Assembly (NCBI RefSeq): GCF_021277265.1
Contig: NZ_JAJSOH010000002.1
Coordinates: 1 to 64,000 of the forward strand
DNA: 64,000 nt
Reading direction: 5' to 3'
Origin: Kineosporia rhizophila
GTDB taxonomy: Bacteria > Actinomycetota > Actinomycetes > Actinomycetales > Kineosporiaceae
Below are positions 18,025 to 29,483 of this stretch, piece by piece. The notes beneath the pieces were generated by a model, which worked only from the letters and a program-made list of their open reading frames with translations, had not been told where the DNA came from and made no database searches. The translations under genes and the position numbers were made by a program. Every line of letters starts with the position of its first letter. Positions within the stretch are counted from its first letter, which is position 1.

Positions 18025-18531
18025 ATGAGCGAGGAGATGCGGCCCTTCCCGCCGATCCTCCGGCCCGGCCCCCGCCTGGATCTGCTGAACCAACTGCGGG
18101 CCTACGCCGGCGAGTTCCAGGAGCTGGCCCGGCACTCGGCGCGCGGCCTGGGGCTGCACACCACCGACGCCAACGCCCTGGTCGAGGTGCTCTCGGCCGA
18201 GCGGCTGGGCCACCCGCTCTCCCCCGCCCGGCTCTCCGAGCGCGTCGGGCTCACCTCCGGCGCCACCAACGCCCTGGTCAACCGCCTGGAGAACGCGGGC
18301 TACGTGGTGCGTACCCGGGAGCACACCGACCGGCGGCAGGTCACCCTGCGCACCACCGAACTGGCCCGCGACCGGGCCGAGGCGATCTACACCGAGCCGG
18401 CCCGGCTGCTCGAGGCCACGCTGGACGGGCTGGAACCAGAGGTCCTCGAGCAGCTGACCGGCGCCCTGACGCTGCTCACCGGCACCCTGACGCAGGTCAA
18501 TCAGCAGATGGCCGCAGCCCACGAACACTGA
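18025..18531 (+). CDS. MarR family regulator
   Basis: A 168-residue winged-helix protein. The recognition region SPARLSERVGLTSGATNALVNRLENAGYV and the wing REHTDRRQVTLRTT are characteristic of MarR. Flanking helices form the dimer. MarR proteins usually repress a neighbouring enzyme or pump until a small phenolic ligand binds; the divergent FAD monooxygenase is the likely target. No ribosome-binding site precedes ATG 18025, and TAGATT lies seven bases upstream, so a leaderless transcript is likely. TTG 18016 is an alternative start. Confidence 0.87.
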   Translation: MSEEMRPFPPILRPGPRLDLLNQLRAYAGEFQELARHSARGLGLHTTDANALVEVLSAERLGHPLSPARLSERVGLTSGATNALVNRLENAGYVVRTREHTDRRQVTLRTTELARDRAEAIYTEPARLLEATLDGLEPEVLEQLTGALTLLTGTLTQVNQQMAAAHEH

Positions 18532-18633
18532 TCCCCGCGCGCCGGGTGGCGCATCCGGACCGAATCAGCGAAAAAGGTGTTCCGGCCTCGCGCGTAACTC
18601 ACGTGCCGGGGCCGGCCTACAGAGAGGGCATGC

Positions 18634-19221
18634 ATGACCGTCACCAACCCGCCGACCGAACAGAGCCTCGGCGGAGCTGATCTGGTGGTGCTGCTCGACG
18701 AGGACACCAACCCCAACGGCACTGCGAACCGCTTGACCGTGCACGACACGCAGACCCCGCTGCACCTGGCCTTTTCTCTGCACCTGCTCGACGAGCAGGG
18801 CCGCACCCTGCTCACCCGCCGGGCCCTGGGCAAGAAGACCTGGCCCGGGGTGTGGACCAACACCTGCTGCGGCCACCCGCGCCCGGGTGAGGACATCACG
18901 GCGGCGGTGGAGCGGCGGGTCGGTGAGGAACTCGGCCTGCACGTGCCCGCCGAGTCGCTCAGCGTGGTGCTGCCCGACTTCCGCTACCGCGCTGTCGACG
19001 CCGGCGGGGTGGTGGAGAACGAGTTCTGCCCGGTGCACGTGGCCGTGCTCGACCCGGCGGCCGTGCCCCGGCCCGACCCGGGTGAGGTGGCCGAGTACAC
19101 CTGGGTGGCCTGGCCCGACCTCTACGAGGCGGTGCGCCGCACCCCGTTCGCCTTCAGCCCCTGGCTGGTGCTGCAGGCCGCGGCGATCGGCCCGGAACTG
19201 CGCCCCAGCAGCAGTTCATAA
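18634..19221 (+). CDS. idi: Isopentenyl-diphosphate delta-isomerase, type 1
   Basis: A 195-residue type 1 IPP isomerase with a Nudix fold that interconverts isopentenyl and dimethylallyl diphosphate for isoprenoid synthesis. The active-site cysteine is in TNTCCGHPRPGE and the catalytic glutamate in VENEFCPV; the Nudix-like region AAVERRVGEELGL and HLAFSLHLLDEQG are as expected. ATG 18634 follows GAGAGGG with good spacing. No other isoprenoid gene is adjacent. A small GntR-like gene starts four bases after the stop, so the two are probably cotranscribed. Confidence 0.93.
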   Translation: MTVTNPPTEQSLGGADLVVLLDEDTNPNGTANRLTVHDTQTPLHLAFSLHLLDEQGRTLLTRRALGKKTWPGVWTNTCCGHPRPGEDITAAVERRVGEELGLHVPAESLSVVLPDFRYRAVDAGGVVENEFCPVHVAVLDPAAVPRPDPGEVAEYTWVAWPDLYEAVRRTPFAFSPWLVLQAAAIGPELRPSSSS

Positions 19222-19225
19222 GTCC

Positions 19226-19546
19226 ATGCCGGTCTCCGTCCACCTGCTGCTGGCCGACCACCTGGCCGCCCGCATCCAGGCCGGGCACTTCCCGCCGGGC
19301 GCCCCGCTGCCCAGCCCGCCCGACCTCGAGCACGAGGGCTACCCGGTGCGCACGGCGCGAGATGCCCTGCGCCGCCTGGCCCGCGAGGGCTGGGCCGAGC
19401 AGCGCGCCGACGGCGGTTACTACGTCACCGGCGAGAGCGCCGACGCAGAGTGGGACCTGGTGCACCGCCAGGTCGAGGCCCTGCTGGCGGCCTGGTCGGG
19501 CGAACCTCGGCAGGGCCGGGTCGAGGGCCGGCTGGACCAGGTCTGA
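19226..19546 (+). CDS. Small GntR-like winged-helix protein
   Basis: A 106-residue protein with a GntR-type DNA-binding domain: LADHLAARIQAGHFPPGAPLPS followed by VRTARDALRRLAREGWAEQR and a short wing, YYVTGES. There is no room for an effector domain beyond one C-terminal helix, as in the YtrA-like short GntR proteins. It starts four bases after idi, so coexpression is likely, but a link to isoprenoid regulation is only positional. Confidence 0.75.
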   Translation: MPVSVHLLLADHLAARIQAGHFPPGAPLPSPPDLEHEGYPVRTARDALRRLAREGWAEQRADGGYYVTGESADAEWDLVHRQVEALLAAWSGEPRQGRVEGRLDQV

Positions 19547-19673
19547 GCCATCAGGGTGGCCGGCCCTCGACCCACCTCAACCCGGCCCGGTCCGACAGCC
19601 GATGCCGTCTGTCGAGACTTCGGGGGGACGGGTCCATGCACGCAAGCACACTTCGGCCGGCGGGTGGTCCGGC

Positions 19674-20648
19674 ATGCCGGTGACCTCGTCCGAGGCCGGC
19701 GCCCGCCGGGCCATGCTGGTCTGCCGGATCGGTGCCGACCTGCTGAACACCCCCGGCACCGACGCATCGCTGATCCGGGTGGCCGGCTGGGGAGCGATCC
19801 GCGACCTGACCGAGGAGACCCCGGGCCTGCGCGCGGTGCGGATGGCCCGCACGGCCGACGGCTTCGGGCTGGGGCCGTGGCTGGGCCCGTTCCCCGAACA
19901 GCCCCCGGCCATCACCGGTGTTCTGGACGCCGACGTGCCGCTGGTGCACGAGGTGCTCAACCGGGCGGCGGGCGCCGCCTGCACCTGGGTGATGATCACC
20001 TATCCGCACGTCGCGCCGGACGTGACGATGGCGCTGGGGCACCCCGAACAGCTCGACCTCGAGGTGGTGCTGACCGCCCGCAGCATCCTCAACCAGGTGA
20101 TGCTGGCCTACCGCACCAGCCTGGTGCACGAGGAGCTGGCCCGGACCGCGATCACCGACACCCTCACCCACCTGGCCAACCGGCAGGCCTTCACCGAGGT
20201 CTTCTACGACATCCTCGACCAGCCCGGGGCCGGTGAGGCCGCGCTGCTGCTGATCGACCTCGACGACTTCACCGCCCTGAACGAGGCGTGCGGCCGGGAG
20301 ACCGGTGACGAGGTGCTGCGCCGGGTGGCCGACATCCTGCGGGAGATCGTGCGGGGCAGCGACGTGGTGGCCCGGCTCGGCGGGGACGACTTCGCCGTGC
20401 TGCTGCCCGGCATCGACGAGGCCGCGGCGCTGCGGATCGCCGAACGGATCACGTTCGCGGTGGCCACCCTGGCGGTGTCCACCCCGGGCGTGGACAGCAC
20501 CGGCGCCGGGATCGGGGTGGTCGGCGTGGAACCCGGCGCCGACCTGCAGACCCTGATGCTGCGGGCCGAGGTGGCGCTGAAGGCGGCCAAGCGCCGGGGC
20601 CGCGGGCAGGTGCAGAACTGGCGCCCCGACCTGGCCACCGAGACCTGA
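19674..20648 (+). CDS. Degenerate GGDEF-domain protein (GGDDF)
   Basis: A 324-residue protein with a GAF-like N-terminal half (residues 1-150) and a C-terminal GGDEF domain. The signature is GGDDF instead of GGDEF, and the metal/GTP region reads LIDLDDFTALNEACGRETGD, without the usual Lys, Asp and His of the FK..ND..GH motif. An RGSD I-site is present five residues before GGDDF. Cyclase activity is therefore doubtful, and it may be a c-di-GMP or GTP sensor. ATG 19674 is chosen, but an in-frame ATG at 19602 is possible. Confidence 0.8.
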   Translation: MPVTSSEAGARRAMLVCRIGADLLNTPGTDASLIRVAGWGAIRDLTEETPGLRAVRMARTADGFGLGPWLGPFPEQPPAITGVLDADVPLVHEVLNRAAGAACTWVMITYPHVAPDVTMALGHPEQLDLEVVLTARSILNQVMLAYRTSLVHEELARTAITDTLTHLANRQAFTEVFYDILDQPGAGEAALLLIDLDDFTALNEACGRETGDEVLRRVADILREIVRGSDVVARLGGDDFAVLLPGIDEAAALRIAERITFAVATLAVSTPGVDSTGAGIGVVGVEPGADLQTLMLRAEVALKAAKRRGRGQVQNWRPDLATET

Positions 20649-20746
20649 GTGCGACCGACGGCACGCCCGCCGCCTCACCCATCACACTGCCCAGGCCATA
20701 GGCTCGGGGACGACCAGAGTCACAACTCAGGGACGGAGAGCCAGCG

Positions 20747-22972
<2,226 letters not shown>

Positions 22973-22991
22973 TCCGATCCGCACAGTCAGT

Positions 22992-23041
22992 CACCGCAGC
23001 CCGTGTCCCGGCTCACCCGGGGCACGGGCTGCGGTGCTTTT
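22992..23041 (+). terminator. Intrinsic terminator after icd
   Basis: CACCGCAGCCCGTGTCCCG and CGGGGCACGGGCTGCGGTG form a 19-bp stem with one mismatch (A to G), a short loop and then CTTTTC. It lies 19 bp after the icd stop and is by far the strongest terminator in the first half of the window. Confidence 0.85.
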
Positions 23042-23122
23042 CGGCCGCCGCAGGCCTTTTGGCCGATTCGAACCACCCGGCCGGTCGAACACATGTGCGA
23101 ACGAGTGTGGGAGTCTTGCCCG

Positions 23123-23461
23123 GTGAGGGATCGGCAGGCACCCAGTTCGTTCGCAGGCTCGACCAGGCCGATCGCTGCCATCGAGAACAACCTCACCACC
23201 GAGGAGATCCCCTTCCCCGGCCGGGCGAGGCTCCAGACCGACCCGGCGAACTCCCGGCCCACCGGCCGGCACTGCTGGGTCACCGACCCGGCCGCCCCGG
23301 CGCGGCCCCTGGCCGGTCTCCTGATCGACTGGCGGCGTGACGGCGACGGCTGGTGGGGCCGGGTCATCCTGAGCACCTCCTCCCCCGAGGGCCGGGCCAC
23401 GGTCACCGACACCTGGCTGCCGGCCAAGCGCCTGCGCCCCGCCCGCGCCCCTCGGCCCTAG
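23123..23461 (+). CDS. Small hypothetical protein
   Basis: A 112-residue basic soluble protein with many Arg and Trp residues in its second half (LLIDWRRDGDGWWGRVIL) that may form a small beta barrel. The family is not recognised. GTG 23123 lies nine bases after GGGAG; ATG 23093 is in frame but without such a site. It is followed 18 bp later by the nitrilase-family gene, probably in one operon. Confidence 0.6.
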   Translation: MRDRQAPSSFAGSTRPIAAIENNLTTEEIPFPGRARLQTDPANSRPTGRHCWVTDPAAPARPLAGLLIDWRRDGDGWWGRVILSTSSPEGRATVTDTWLPAKRLRPARAPRP

Positions 23462-23479
23462 GGCGCCTATCGTGCTCCT

Positions 23480-24226
23480 GTGATCACGAGACGGGCCGAT
23501 CTGACGGTGGCCGCGATCCAGTCGATCCCGGTGATCGGCGACGTCGAGGCCAACTTGGAAGCCGCCGAGACAGCGCTCGCCCAGGCCACCGAAGGCGGTG
23601 CACGCCTGGTGCTGTTCCCGGAACTGTCGCTGACCGGTTACGACCTCGACCGGCTGGACGACCCCCGGCTGTGGTTCGCGCCGGGCGACGCCCGTCTGGA
23701 CCGGCTGCGCAAGAGCGCCCGGGCAGCCGGGGCCGTGGTGGTTGTGGGCGTCCCCGTCCGGGTCGGCCAGCGCCGCTACCTCGCCTCGCTGGCCCTCAGC
23801 GGCAACGGCCCGGACGTCGTCGCTCCGAAAAGCCACCTGCACGGCGCCGAATCAGACATCTTCGACGCAGGGCACGAGCCGGTCGTCGTGCCGGTGGCCG
23901 ACTGGAGCGTCGGCTTGGCGGTGTGCTTCGACACCGCATTCGCGCAGCACGCCGAAACCCTGCGCACCGCGGGCGCCCACGCGTACGCCGCCTCGGTGAT
24001 CTTCACCGAGGGCGAGGAGCGCGAACTGGACCAGCGCATGGCCTCCCGGGCAGCCGACAACAATTTTTGGACGATCGCGGCCAACTTGGGTGGCTCGCCT
24101 CTCGGTCGGCGTTCGGCCGGCGGATCAGGCATCTGGTCCCCGCAGGGCGCCGTCCTCGCCCGGGCCGCGGGAAGGGACTCCGAGATCGTCTTCGGCACAC
24201 TGACCGAGGCTTCCCTCAGCTCCTGA
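23480..24226 (+). CDS. Carbon-nitrogen hydrolase (nitrilase superfamily)
   Basis: A 248-residue single-domain CN hydrolase. The Glu-Lys-Cys triad is visible: FPELSLTGYD (Glu 48), APKSHLHG (Lys 117) and LAVCFDTAF (Cys 149). These enzymes hydrolyse amides or nitriles, and small ones of this length act on omega-amides or carbamoyl compounds. The substrate is not evident. GTG 23480 gives the normal N-terminus. Confidence 0.88.
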   Translation: MITRRADLTVAAIQSIPVIGDVEANLEAAETALAQATEGGARLVLFPELSLTGYDLDRLDDPRLWFAPGDARLDRLRKSARAAGAVVVVGVPVRVGQRRYLASLALSGNGPDVVAPKSHLHGAESDIFDAGHEPVVVPVADWSVGLAVCFDTAFAQHAETLRTAGAHAYAASVIFTEGEERELDQRMASRAADNNFWTIAANLGGSPLGRRSAGGSGIWSPQGAVLARAAGRDSEIVFGTLTEASLSS

Positions 24227-24360
24227 TCAGCGCGCCGCTGCAGCCGGAGGGGTTAACCCCTTGTTCCGATCCGCTGTCCGGGCGATGTCGTCCATCGCCT
24301 CACGCGCCCCTGGTGTCTTACGCTCGGACGGGACAACACCTGCGGACGACGGGGATGTTC

Positions 24361-24909
24361 ATGGCCGACGAGAGCTGGCTCGAGGACTCAGGCTCCAGCG
24401 TGCTCGCGGTCGCCACCACCTCCTTCCTGCTCCTGGTCCTGGCCCTGGTTCTGCACCAGGCGGCCCGGCGCCGGGCCTACGGAAGGCTGGCCCCGGCCGA
24501 GCGCGAACTGCTGCTCCAGGCCCTGCTTCTGGTCGTCCACAGTGGGGCCGTCGAGAAGGGCCAGAGCGCCCTGGGCCCGCCCCGCGCCCCTGCCCGGGTG
24601 CTCGGCGACCTGCTCGGTCTCGACGTGCACACGGTGGACGGGGCACTGCGCCGGCTGATCGAGCACGGCTACCTCAACGGCCTGCCCGGGTCGCGGTTCG
24701 GGGCGCTGACCACGCACCTGGAAACCACGGAGAAGGGCCGCCGGTTCCATGAGCGGCACTTCGGCACCACCGGCGGCGTGTTCGAGGCGGCTCCTCTGGG
24801 CCTGGTCGTCCTCAACGGCCAATCACCGCGATTCCGTCCGCTTCCACCCGCTCCGGACGCGCTTTCGCTGCGCCACACCGACAATCGGGCCGAACCTCCG
24901 AGTGCCTAG
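24361..24909 (+). CDS. Membrane-anchored winged-helix-like protein
   Basis: A 182-residue protein with one membrane helix at residues about 13-33 followed by a basic segment RRRAYGRLAPAERELLLQALL and a MarR/DUF24-like winged helix (ARVLGDLLGLDVHTVDGALRRLIEHGYL, then TTHLETTEKGRRFHERHFG). The helix would tether the DNA-binding-like domain to the inner face of the membrane. I do not recognise a named family. ATG 24361 lies six bases after GGGG; ATG 24355 is an alternative. Confidence 0.65.
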   Translation: MADESWLEDSGSSVLAVATTSFLLLVLALVLHQAARRRAYGRLAPAERELLLQALLLVVHSGAVEKGQSALGPPRAPARVLGDLLGLDVHTVDGALRRLIEHGYLNGLPGSRFGALTTHLETTEKGRRFHERHFGTTGGVFEAAPLGLVVLNGQSPRFRPLPPAPDALSLRHTDNRAEPPSA

Positions 24910-24976
24910 CCGCTGAGGACGACTGCGCCCAGTACCGTGGCAGCACCCAACGGGGGTTGCGGGCACGGGGGTCGGG

Positions 24977-26155
24977 TTGCGGTTCGGTCGGATAACGCGG
25001 GTACGTTTCGCGACGGGGGTGTTCGCCGCTCTCTGTACGCTCGGCCTGCTCGCGCCCTCCCCTCGCGGGTACGCCCGGCCGAGCGACCCAGGCGACATCT
25101 CGCTCAGCGCGGGGCGGTTGTTCGAGGTGGACAGCGGCGCGGTCAGTGTCTCGGGCACCCACGAACTGCGCCGGTCCGCGTCCGGCGCCTACTCCGTGAA
25201 GCACGGCCCGGCTCCGGCGATTCCGCTGACCGCGGCTCCCCGGGGCCAGCACCGGATCAAGCAGTCCGGGTCTTATTCGCTGGTCGGTGGAACGGTTTTC
25301 GTGGCTGCGCCGAGGAACGGCGCCCGGCTGATGCTGCGCACCGGCACGTCGGACACCGACCTGTTCGGCCCGCACGTGGTCTGGTCGACCGACGACGGGC
25401 AGGTGCGGCAGCGGTACCTGAACCCGGAGGGCCCGGTGAAGAAGATCCTGGCCCGCAGCGGGGCGGCCGGGCCGGTGGCGGTCTGGGGCCCGCGATCGGC
25501 CTACCTGGACACCGAAGGGCGGATCCACATCCTCGGGAACCTCGGCTACGAGCGCCGAACCGTCCCGGCCGGTCGCCGGGTCCGGGATCTCCGGCTGAAC
25601 TACGCCACGCTCTCCTGGACGGCCGACGACGGCAGCGTGCACGTGATGGATCTCGGCGAGGCCGAACCACGCCGGTACAAGCTGGCTCTGCGGCCGCCCT
25701 ACGCCGTCGAGGGACGCCAAGTCGCCGGGATCGACGCCCAGGGGCGCGTGCGGGTGCAGAACCTGCCGTTCACCCCGGGAAGGCAGGCCCCCTGGCTGAT
25801 CTCGTCGCAACTGTCCACCGAACTGGAGGCCGGGAAGCCCTGGAAGCCGCGTTTCGACGTGTCCAAGCCACTGACGAACGTGCGCCTCACCCTGCTCGGC
25901 TCCGGTTCGGCGCTCGCCACCCTGCAGTCGAAGGCTCCCTTCGGCACCATCGGCGGTTTTCGCTGGGACGGCCGTGACCACTCCGGCCGAGCAGTGCCCC
26001 CCAGTTGCTACACCTGGGTCCTGCAGGCCGAGGCGGCCGACGGCAGCGGTCCGGTGATCGGTGACCTGGGACCGGAACCGGGCGGGAGCCTGAACCTGAC
26101 CCCGGTCGGCGGCTGGCCGGACGGTCTGGGCATGGGCTGCTGGAGCGGGTACTGA
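24977..26155 (+). CDS. Secreted propeller-like protein with C-terminal FlgD-type Ig domain
   Basis: A 392-residue protein with a Sec signal (VFAALCTLGLLAPSPRGYA, cleavage near residue 34) and no lipobox. The body has repeated beta-strand units such as VVWSTDDGQVRQRYL and LSWTADDGSVHVMDL, consistent with a beta-propeller. Residues about 310-370 read GGFRWDGRDHSGRAVPPSCY, the pattern of FlgD-type immunoglobulin domains found in surface proteins. The function is unknown; an extracellular or wall-bound role is likely. TTG 24977 follows CGGGGG. It is related in plan to the next gene. Confidence 0.7.
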   Translation: MRFGRITRVRFATGVFAALCTLGLLAPSPRGYARPSDPGDISLSAGRLFEVDSGAVSVSGTHELRRSASGAYSVKHGPAPAIPLTAAPRGQHRIKQSGSYSLVGGTVFVAAPRNGARLMLRTGTSDTDLFGPHVVWSTDDGQVRQRYLNPEGPVKKILARSGAAGPVAVWGPRSAYLDTEGRIHILGNLGYERRTVPAGRRVRDLRLNYATLSWTADDGSVHVMDLGEAEPRRYKLALRPPYAVEGRQVAGIDAQGRVRVQNLPFTPGRQAPWLISSQLSTELEAGKPWKPRFDVSKPLTNVRLTLLGSGSALATLQSKAPFGTIGGFRWDGRDHSGRAVPPSCYTWVLQAEAADGSGPVIGDLGPEPGGSLNLTPVGGWPDGLGMGCWSGY

Positions 26156-26264
26156 AGGCGCTCACGGGCGGATCGGCCGAGCCACCCCTCCCCCGAACAC
26201 GCCACAGAACTACTCGCCGGTCAGGCCTAGTTTGTCGCACTGGCCGAGAAGACGGGAGACCGGG

Positions 26265-27266
26265 ATGACGGCGCGCACCAGCGGGCGGCGACTTCGCACC
26301 GGGGTGGCCGGTCTGCTGCTGGCGACCCTGCTGCCCAGCCTCACCGCTCCCGGCCCGGCGGCGGCCCGGCCCGCCGAACTGACCATCCTGGGCTTCGATT
26401 CCGGCCGCCTGGCGGTACTGCGCAATGACGCCACCATCCTCGCCGCACGCCCGGGAGCGCCCCTGACCCAGGTGGCCCAGGCCCGGCTGCGCCAGGGCTG
26501 GCGGGAGAACTACACCGACCTGCACGGCCGCGTCCTGCGCTGGACCGAGGACGCGGGCCCCGGGATCACCCTGCACCGGCTCGACCTGGCCAGTGGCCGG
26601 GAAAAAGCCTGGCGCACGCCGGAACAGCTGGTCGCCTGGACCCCCCGCGGCTGGATCGGATACCAGAACGACCGTCTGGTGCAGCATTTGCGGGGCGGGG
26701 TGAGGCGAGAACTGCTCCAGCTGCCCGCGGGCGGCTACGAGAGCACTCCCTACGTGGTCAGCGACGGTGAGCGCACGCTGGTCTACCGTCACGGGCGCCT
26801 GCTGCTGGTCACCGACGACGGGCGCACCACCCAGGCGCTGTACGACGCGGGCGAGGGGCCGAAGTTGCTCTCGGGCATGACGTTGACCCCCAGTTCGGTG
26901 GTCTGGAGCCTCGCCGCCGCCCCCGACGGTTCCTCCCCGAGCACGGTGGTGCGCCTGACGCCGGCCACCGGCGAGACCACCGAGATCGAGTCTCCGGGTG
27001 AGCTCGCGGCCGCCACCGACGAAAGCATCGCCGTGGTCGCCACCCACGCCTCGGCCTCGCCCACGGCCGACGACCGCCACACCGTGCACCGCTGGAACGG
27101 CTCGTCGTGGACGCAGGTGCAGTTGCCGGGGCGGGCGGACGAGAGCGGCAGCCCCGAAAGGATCAGCGGCCCGGTCACTGACGGAACGAGCTTCTACCTG
27201 ACGGTGGGCCCGGGCATCTACCGGATCCAGGAGAACGCCACCACCCGTCGCGTCGCCAGGAGCTGA
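26265..27266 (+). CDS. Secreted propeller-like protein
   Basis: A 333-residue protein with a Sec signal (RTGVAGLLLATLLPS to AAARP, cleavage near 36). The rest is built of short beta-rich repeats (LTILGFDSGRLAVLRND, RVLRWTEDAG, LVYRHGRLLLVTDDG), probably a six- or seven-bladed propeller. Unlike its neighbour it has no C-terminal Ig domain. The two are probably distant duplicates. ATG 26265 lies after GGGAG; a longer frame starts at 26232. The function is unknown. Confidence 0.68.
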   Translation: MTARTSGRRLRTGVAGLLLATLLPSLTAPGPAAARPAELTILGFDSGRLAVLRNDATILAARPGAPLTQVAQARLRQGWRENYTDLHGRVLRWTEDAGPGITLHRLDLASGREKAWRTPEQLVAWTPRGWIGYQNDRLVQHLRGGVRRELLQLPAGGYESTPYVVSDGERTLVYRHGRLLLVTDDGRTTQALYDAGEGPKLLSGMTLTPSSVVWSLAAAPDGSSPSTVVRLTPATGETTEIESPGELAAATDESIAVVATHASASPTADDRHTVHRWNGSSWTQVQLPGRADESGSPERISGPVTDGTSFYLTVGPGIYRIQENATTRRVARS

Positions 27267-27650
27267 GCCTCGGACTGAACGGCCGGTTAACGGTCGGAGT
27301 GCGTTCTTGATCAACGGGAGTTAGGCTCGACCGTTCACCCGGTCGGCCACGTGACGATCGCCACGTTCTCAGGCTCTTCACAGCTTCTCACCGGGCTCTC
27401 ATACTTCCCTCACATTGCGCCATCGGCGCAGTTCAGCGCGTCTGCACCGATTCCGATGAACGACCCTGAGGGTCTCCCGGCGGTGAAGAACCCGCGCCGC
27501 CGCCGATCCGGGGCGGTGCAGTAAGGGTTCGAGCGAGTTGTGGCGCCAATCGTGACTTATGCGGTCGACTAGGCTGCCACTCCCCCTGATTGACGCGACC
27601 CGACCCGGTGGCTGACCTTGGCCGGCGGTGACGGCTGCGGAAGGTGCGAG
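27267..27650. other. Intergenic region, 384 bp, before the sulfatases
   Basis: No supported gene. The segment has lower GC than its neighbours, with CTCATACTTCCCTCACATTGCG near 27400 and GACTAGGCT near 27566, either of which could be part of a sulfatase promoter. I see no convincing terminator, operator or RNA. Confidence 0.4.
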
Positions 27651-29300
27651 ATGCTGAAGAAACGCGCGGTGACCGTTGTGGCCGGCCTGACGGTGGCTGT
27701 CCTGGCCGCCTGCAGTGCGCCCCCGACACCCAGCGTGAGCAGCGTCGAGGGCGACCAGGCGGCGGTGGCGGCCTCCGGGTCCAAGCCCAACATCGTCTTC
27801 GTCCTGGTCGACGACCTTGCCACGAACCTCGTCGAGTACATGCCGACGGTGAAGGCGATGCAGGACGAGGGCGCCTCCTTCGAGAACTACTTCGTCAGCA
27901 ACTCGCTGTGCTGCCCCTCGCGCGCCACGATCTTCACCGGCCGCTACCCGCACAACACCGAGATCATCACCAACACCGCGGCCACCGGCGGCGGGTACTA
28001 CATGTTCAAGGGCCGCGCGCTCGACCAGGACACGTTCGCCACCGATCTGCAGGCGGCCGGGTACCGCACGGCGATGATGGGCAAGTACATGAACGAGTAC
28101 CAGCCCGGCTCCCCGAAGAAACCCTCGGCGAACAACCCGGCCGGCTGGGACGAGTGGGCCCTGGCGGCCAGCGGCTACGCCGGGTTCAACTACAACCTGA
28201 ACCAGAACGGCGAGGTCGTGCACTACGGCCGGGCCGAGCAGGACTACCTGACCGACGTGATCTCCGAGCGCGGCCAGGACTTCATCAAGCGGGCCGCCGC
28301 CGAGGGCGAGCCGTTCATGCTCGAGCTGGCCCCGTTCACGCCGCACAAGCCGTACGTGCCCGCCCCGCGCCACGAGAACCTGTACAACGACCTCAAGGCG
28401 CCGCGGGTGGCCTCGTACGACAAGAAGAACAAGAACGCCCCCAGCTGGATGGCCTCGCAGAAGCTGACCGGCCCGCGCAAGAAGAAGATGGACGAGCAGT
28501 TCCGTCAGCGGGTGCGCACCACGCTCTCGATCGACGAGATGATCGCCGACGTGAAGGCCCAGCTGCGCGAGAGCGGCGTCGCCGACAACACCTACATCGT
28601 GTTCAGCTCCGACAACGGCTACCACATGGGTGAGCACTCGCTGATCTCCGGGAAGATGACGGCGTTCAGCACCGACATCCAGGTGCCCCTGGTGGTGACC
28701 GGTCCCGACGTCCCGGCCGGGGTGAAGGTCGAGGACCTGGGCTCGAACATCGACCTGCGCTCCACCTTCGGCGACCTGGCCGGGGCCACGGTGCCGGCCA
28801 GCGTGGACGGTCAGAGCCTGGCCCCGCTGTGGAGCGGTGGCACCAACGACCGGCAGCATCTCCTGGTGGAGCACAAGGGGATGGAGGTCGACAAGATGGA
28901 TCCGGACACCGGCATCTTCCGCAGCCCCATCCCGCCGAACTACGCCGCCCTGCGCCACCGGGACTGGCTGTACGTCAAGTACAACAACGGCCAGCGCGAG
29001 TACTACGACCTCACCAGCGACCCGTACGAGATGAACAACATCGTCGGGAAGATCACCAAGAAGCGCCTGCTCACCCTGGACCGCCGGCTCAAGGATGTCC
29101 GGCAGTGCGCCGGGCAGGAGCAGTGCACCCACGCCCACGCCGAGCCGGCCTCGGTCTCGGAGTTGCGGCAGGCCCGGAGGCGGGCCAAGGCGAAGGCCGA
29201 CGAGCTGCTCGAGGAGAGCACCTCGCCCTCGGCCACGGCCACCCCTTCGCCGAGCGCATCGAGCACCCCGCTGGGTGCCGGTCTGCCCTCGGCCAACTGA
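27651..29300 (+). CDS. Lipoprotein sulfatase 1
   Basis: A 549-residue sulfatase with a lipobox (AVLAAC, Cys at about 21). The formylglycine motif is CCPSR with Cys 87 as the residue to be modified. NIVFVLVDDLATN, TGRYPHNTE, GKYMNEYQPG, APFTPHKPYV, and SSDNGYHMGEHSL supply the usual metal and sulfate-binding positions. It should hydrolyse sulfate esters outside the membrane, perhaps of polysaccharides or glycolipids. The C-terminal tail (about 520-549) is Ser/Thr/Pro-rich. ATG 27651 follows GGAAGGTG. No formylglycine-generating enzyme is in the window. It is a tandem paralogue of the next sulfatase. Confidence 0.9.
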   Translation: MLKKRAVTVVAGLTVAVLAACSAPPTPSVSSVEGDQAAVAASGSKPNIVFVLVDDLATNLVEYMPTVKAMQDEGASFENYFVSNSLCCPSRATIFTGRYPHNTEIITNTAATGGGYYMFKGRALDQDTFATDLQAAGYRTAMMGKYMNEYQPGSPKKPSANNPAGWDEWALAASGYAGFNYNLNQNGEVVHYGRAEQDYLTDVISERGQDFIKRAAAEGEPFMLELAPFTPHKPYVPAPRHENLYNDLKAPRVASYDKKNKNAPSWMASQKLTGPRKKKMDEQFRQRVRTTLSIDEMIADVKAQLRESGVADNTYIVFSSDNGYHMGEHSLISGKMTAFSTDIQVPLVVTGPDVPAGVKVEDLGSNIDLRSTFGDLAGATVPASVDGQSLAPLWSGGTNDRQHLLVEHKGMEVDKMDPDTGIFRSPIPPNYAALRHRDWLYVKYNNGQREYYDLTSDPYEMNNIVGKITKKRLLTLDRRLKDVRQCAGQEQCTHAHAEPASVSELRQARRRAKAKADELLEESTSPSATATPSPSASSTPLGAGLPSAN

Positions 29301-29399
29301 TCTCCGGCTCCCCACCAGGAGTTTTCGGCCGATCCCCATCGGGGGTTCCGGAATTTCACCGGGGCCCCCGGAACTTTTGCCCACGTCCCACATTCTCTA

Positions 29400-29421
29400 C
29401 CAGATTAGTAGACTAATCTGG
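29400..29421. promoter_or_regulatory. Perfect palindrome upstream of sulfatase 2
   Basis: CCAGATTAGT-AG-ACTAATCTGG has perfect 10-bp arms around two bases and is AT-rich in a GC-rich setting, 62 bp before the sulfatase 2 start. It looks like a repressor or activator site or promoter element specific to the second sulfatase. No matching copy precedes sulfatase 1. Confidence 0.65.
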
Positions 29422-29483
29422 AGTCCCCCTGACACTCTCACCCGCACCGCTACCGCGGTGGCGGCACAAGGAGGTGCGCAACC

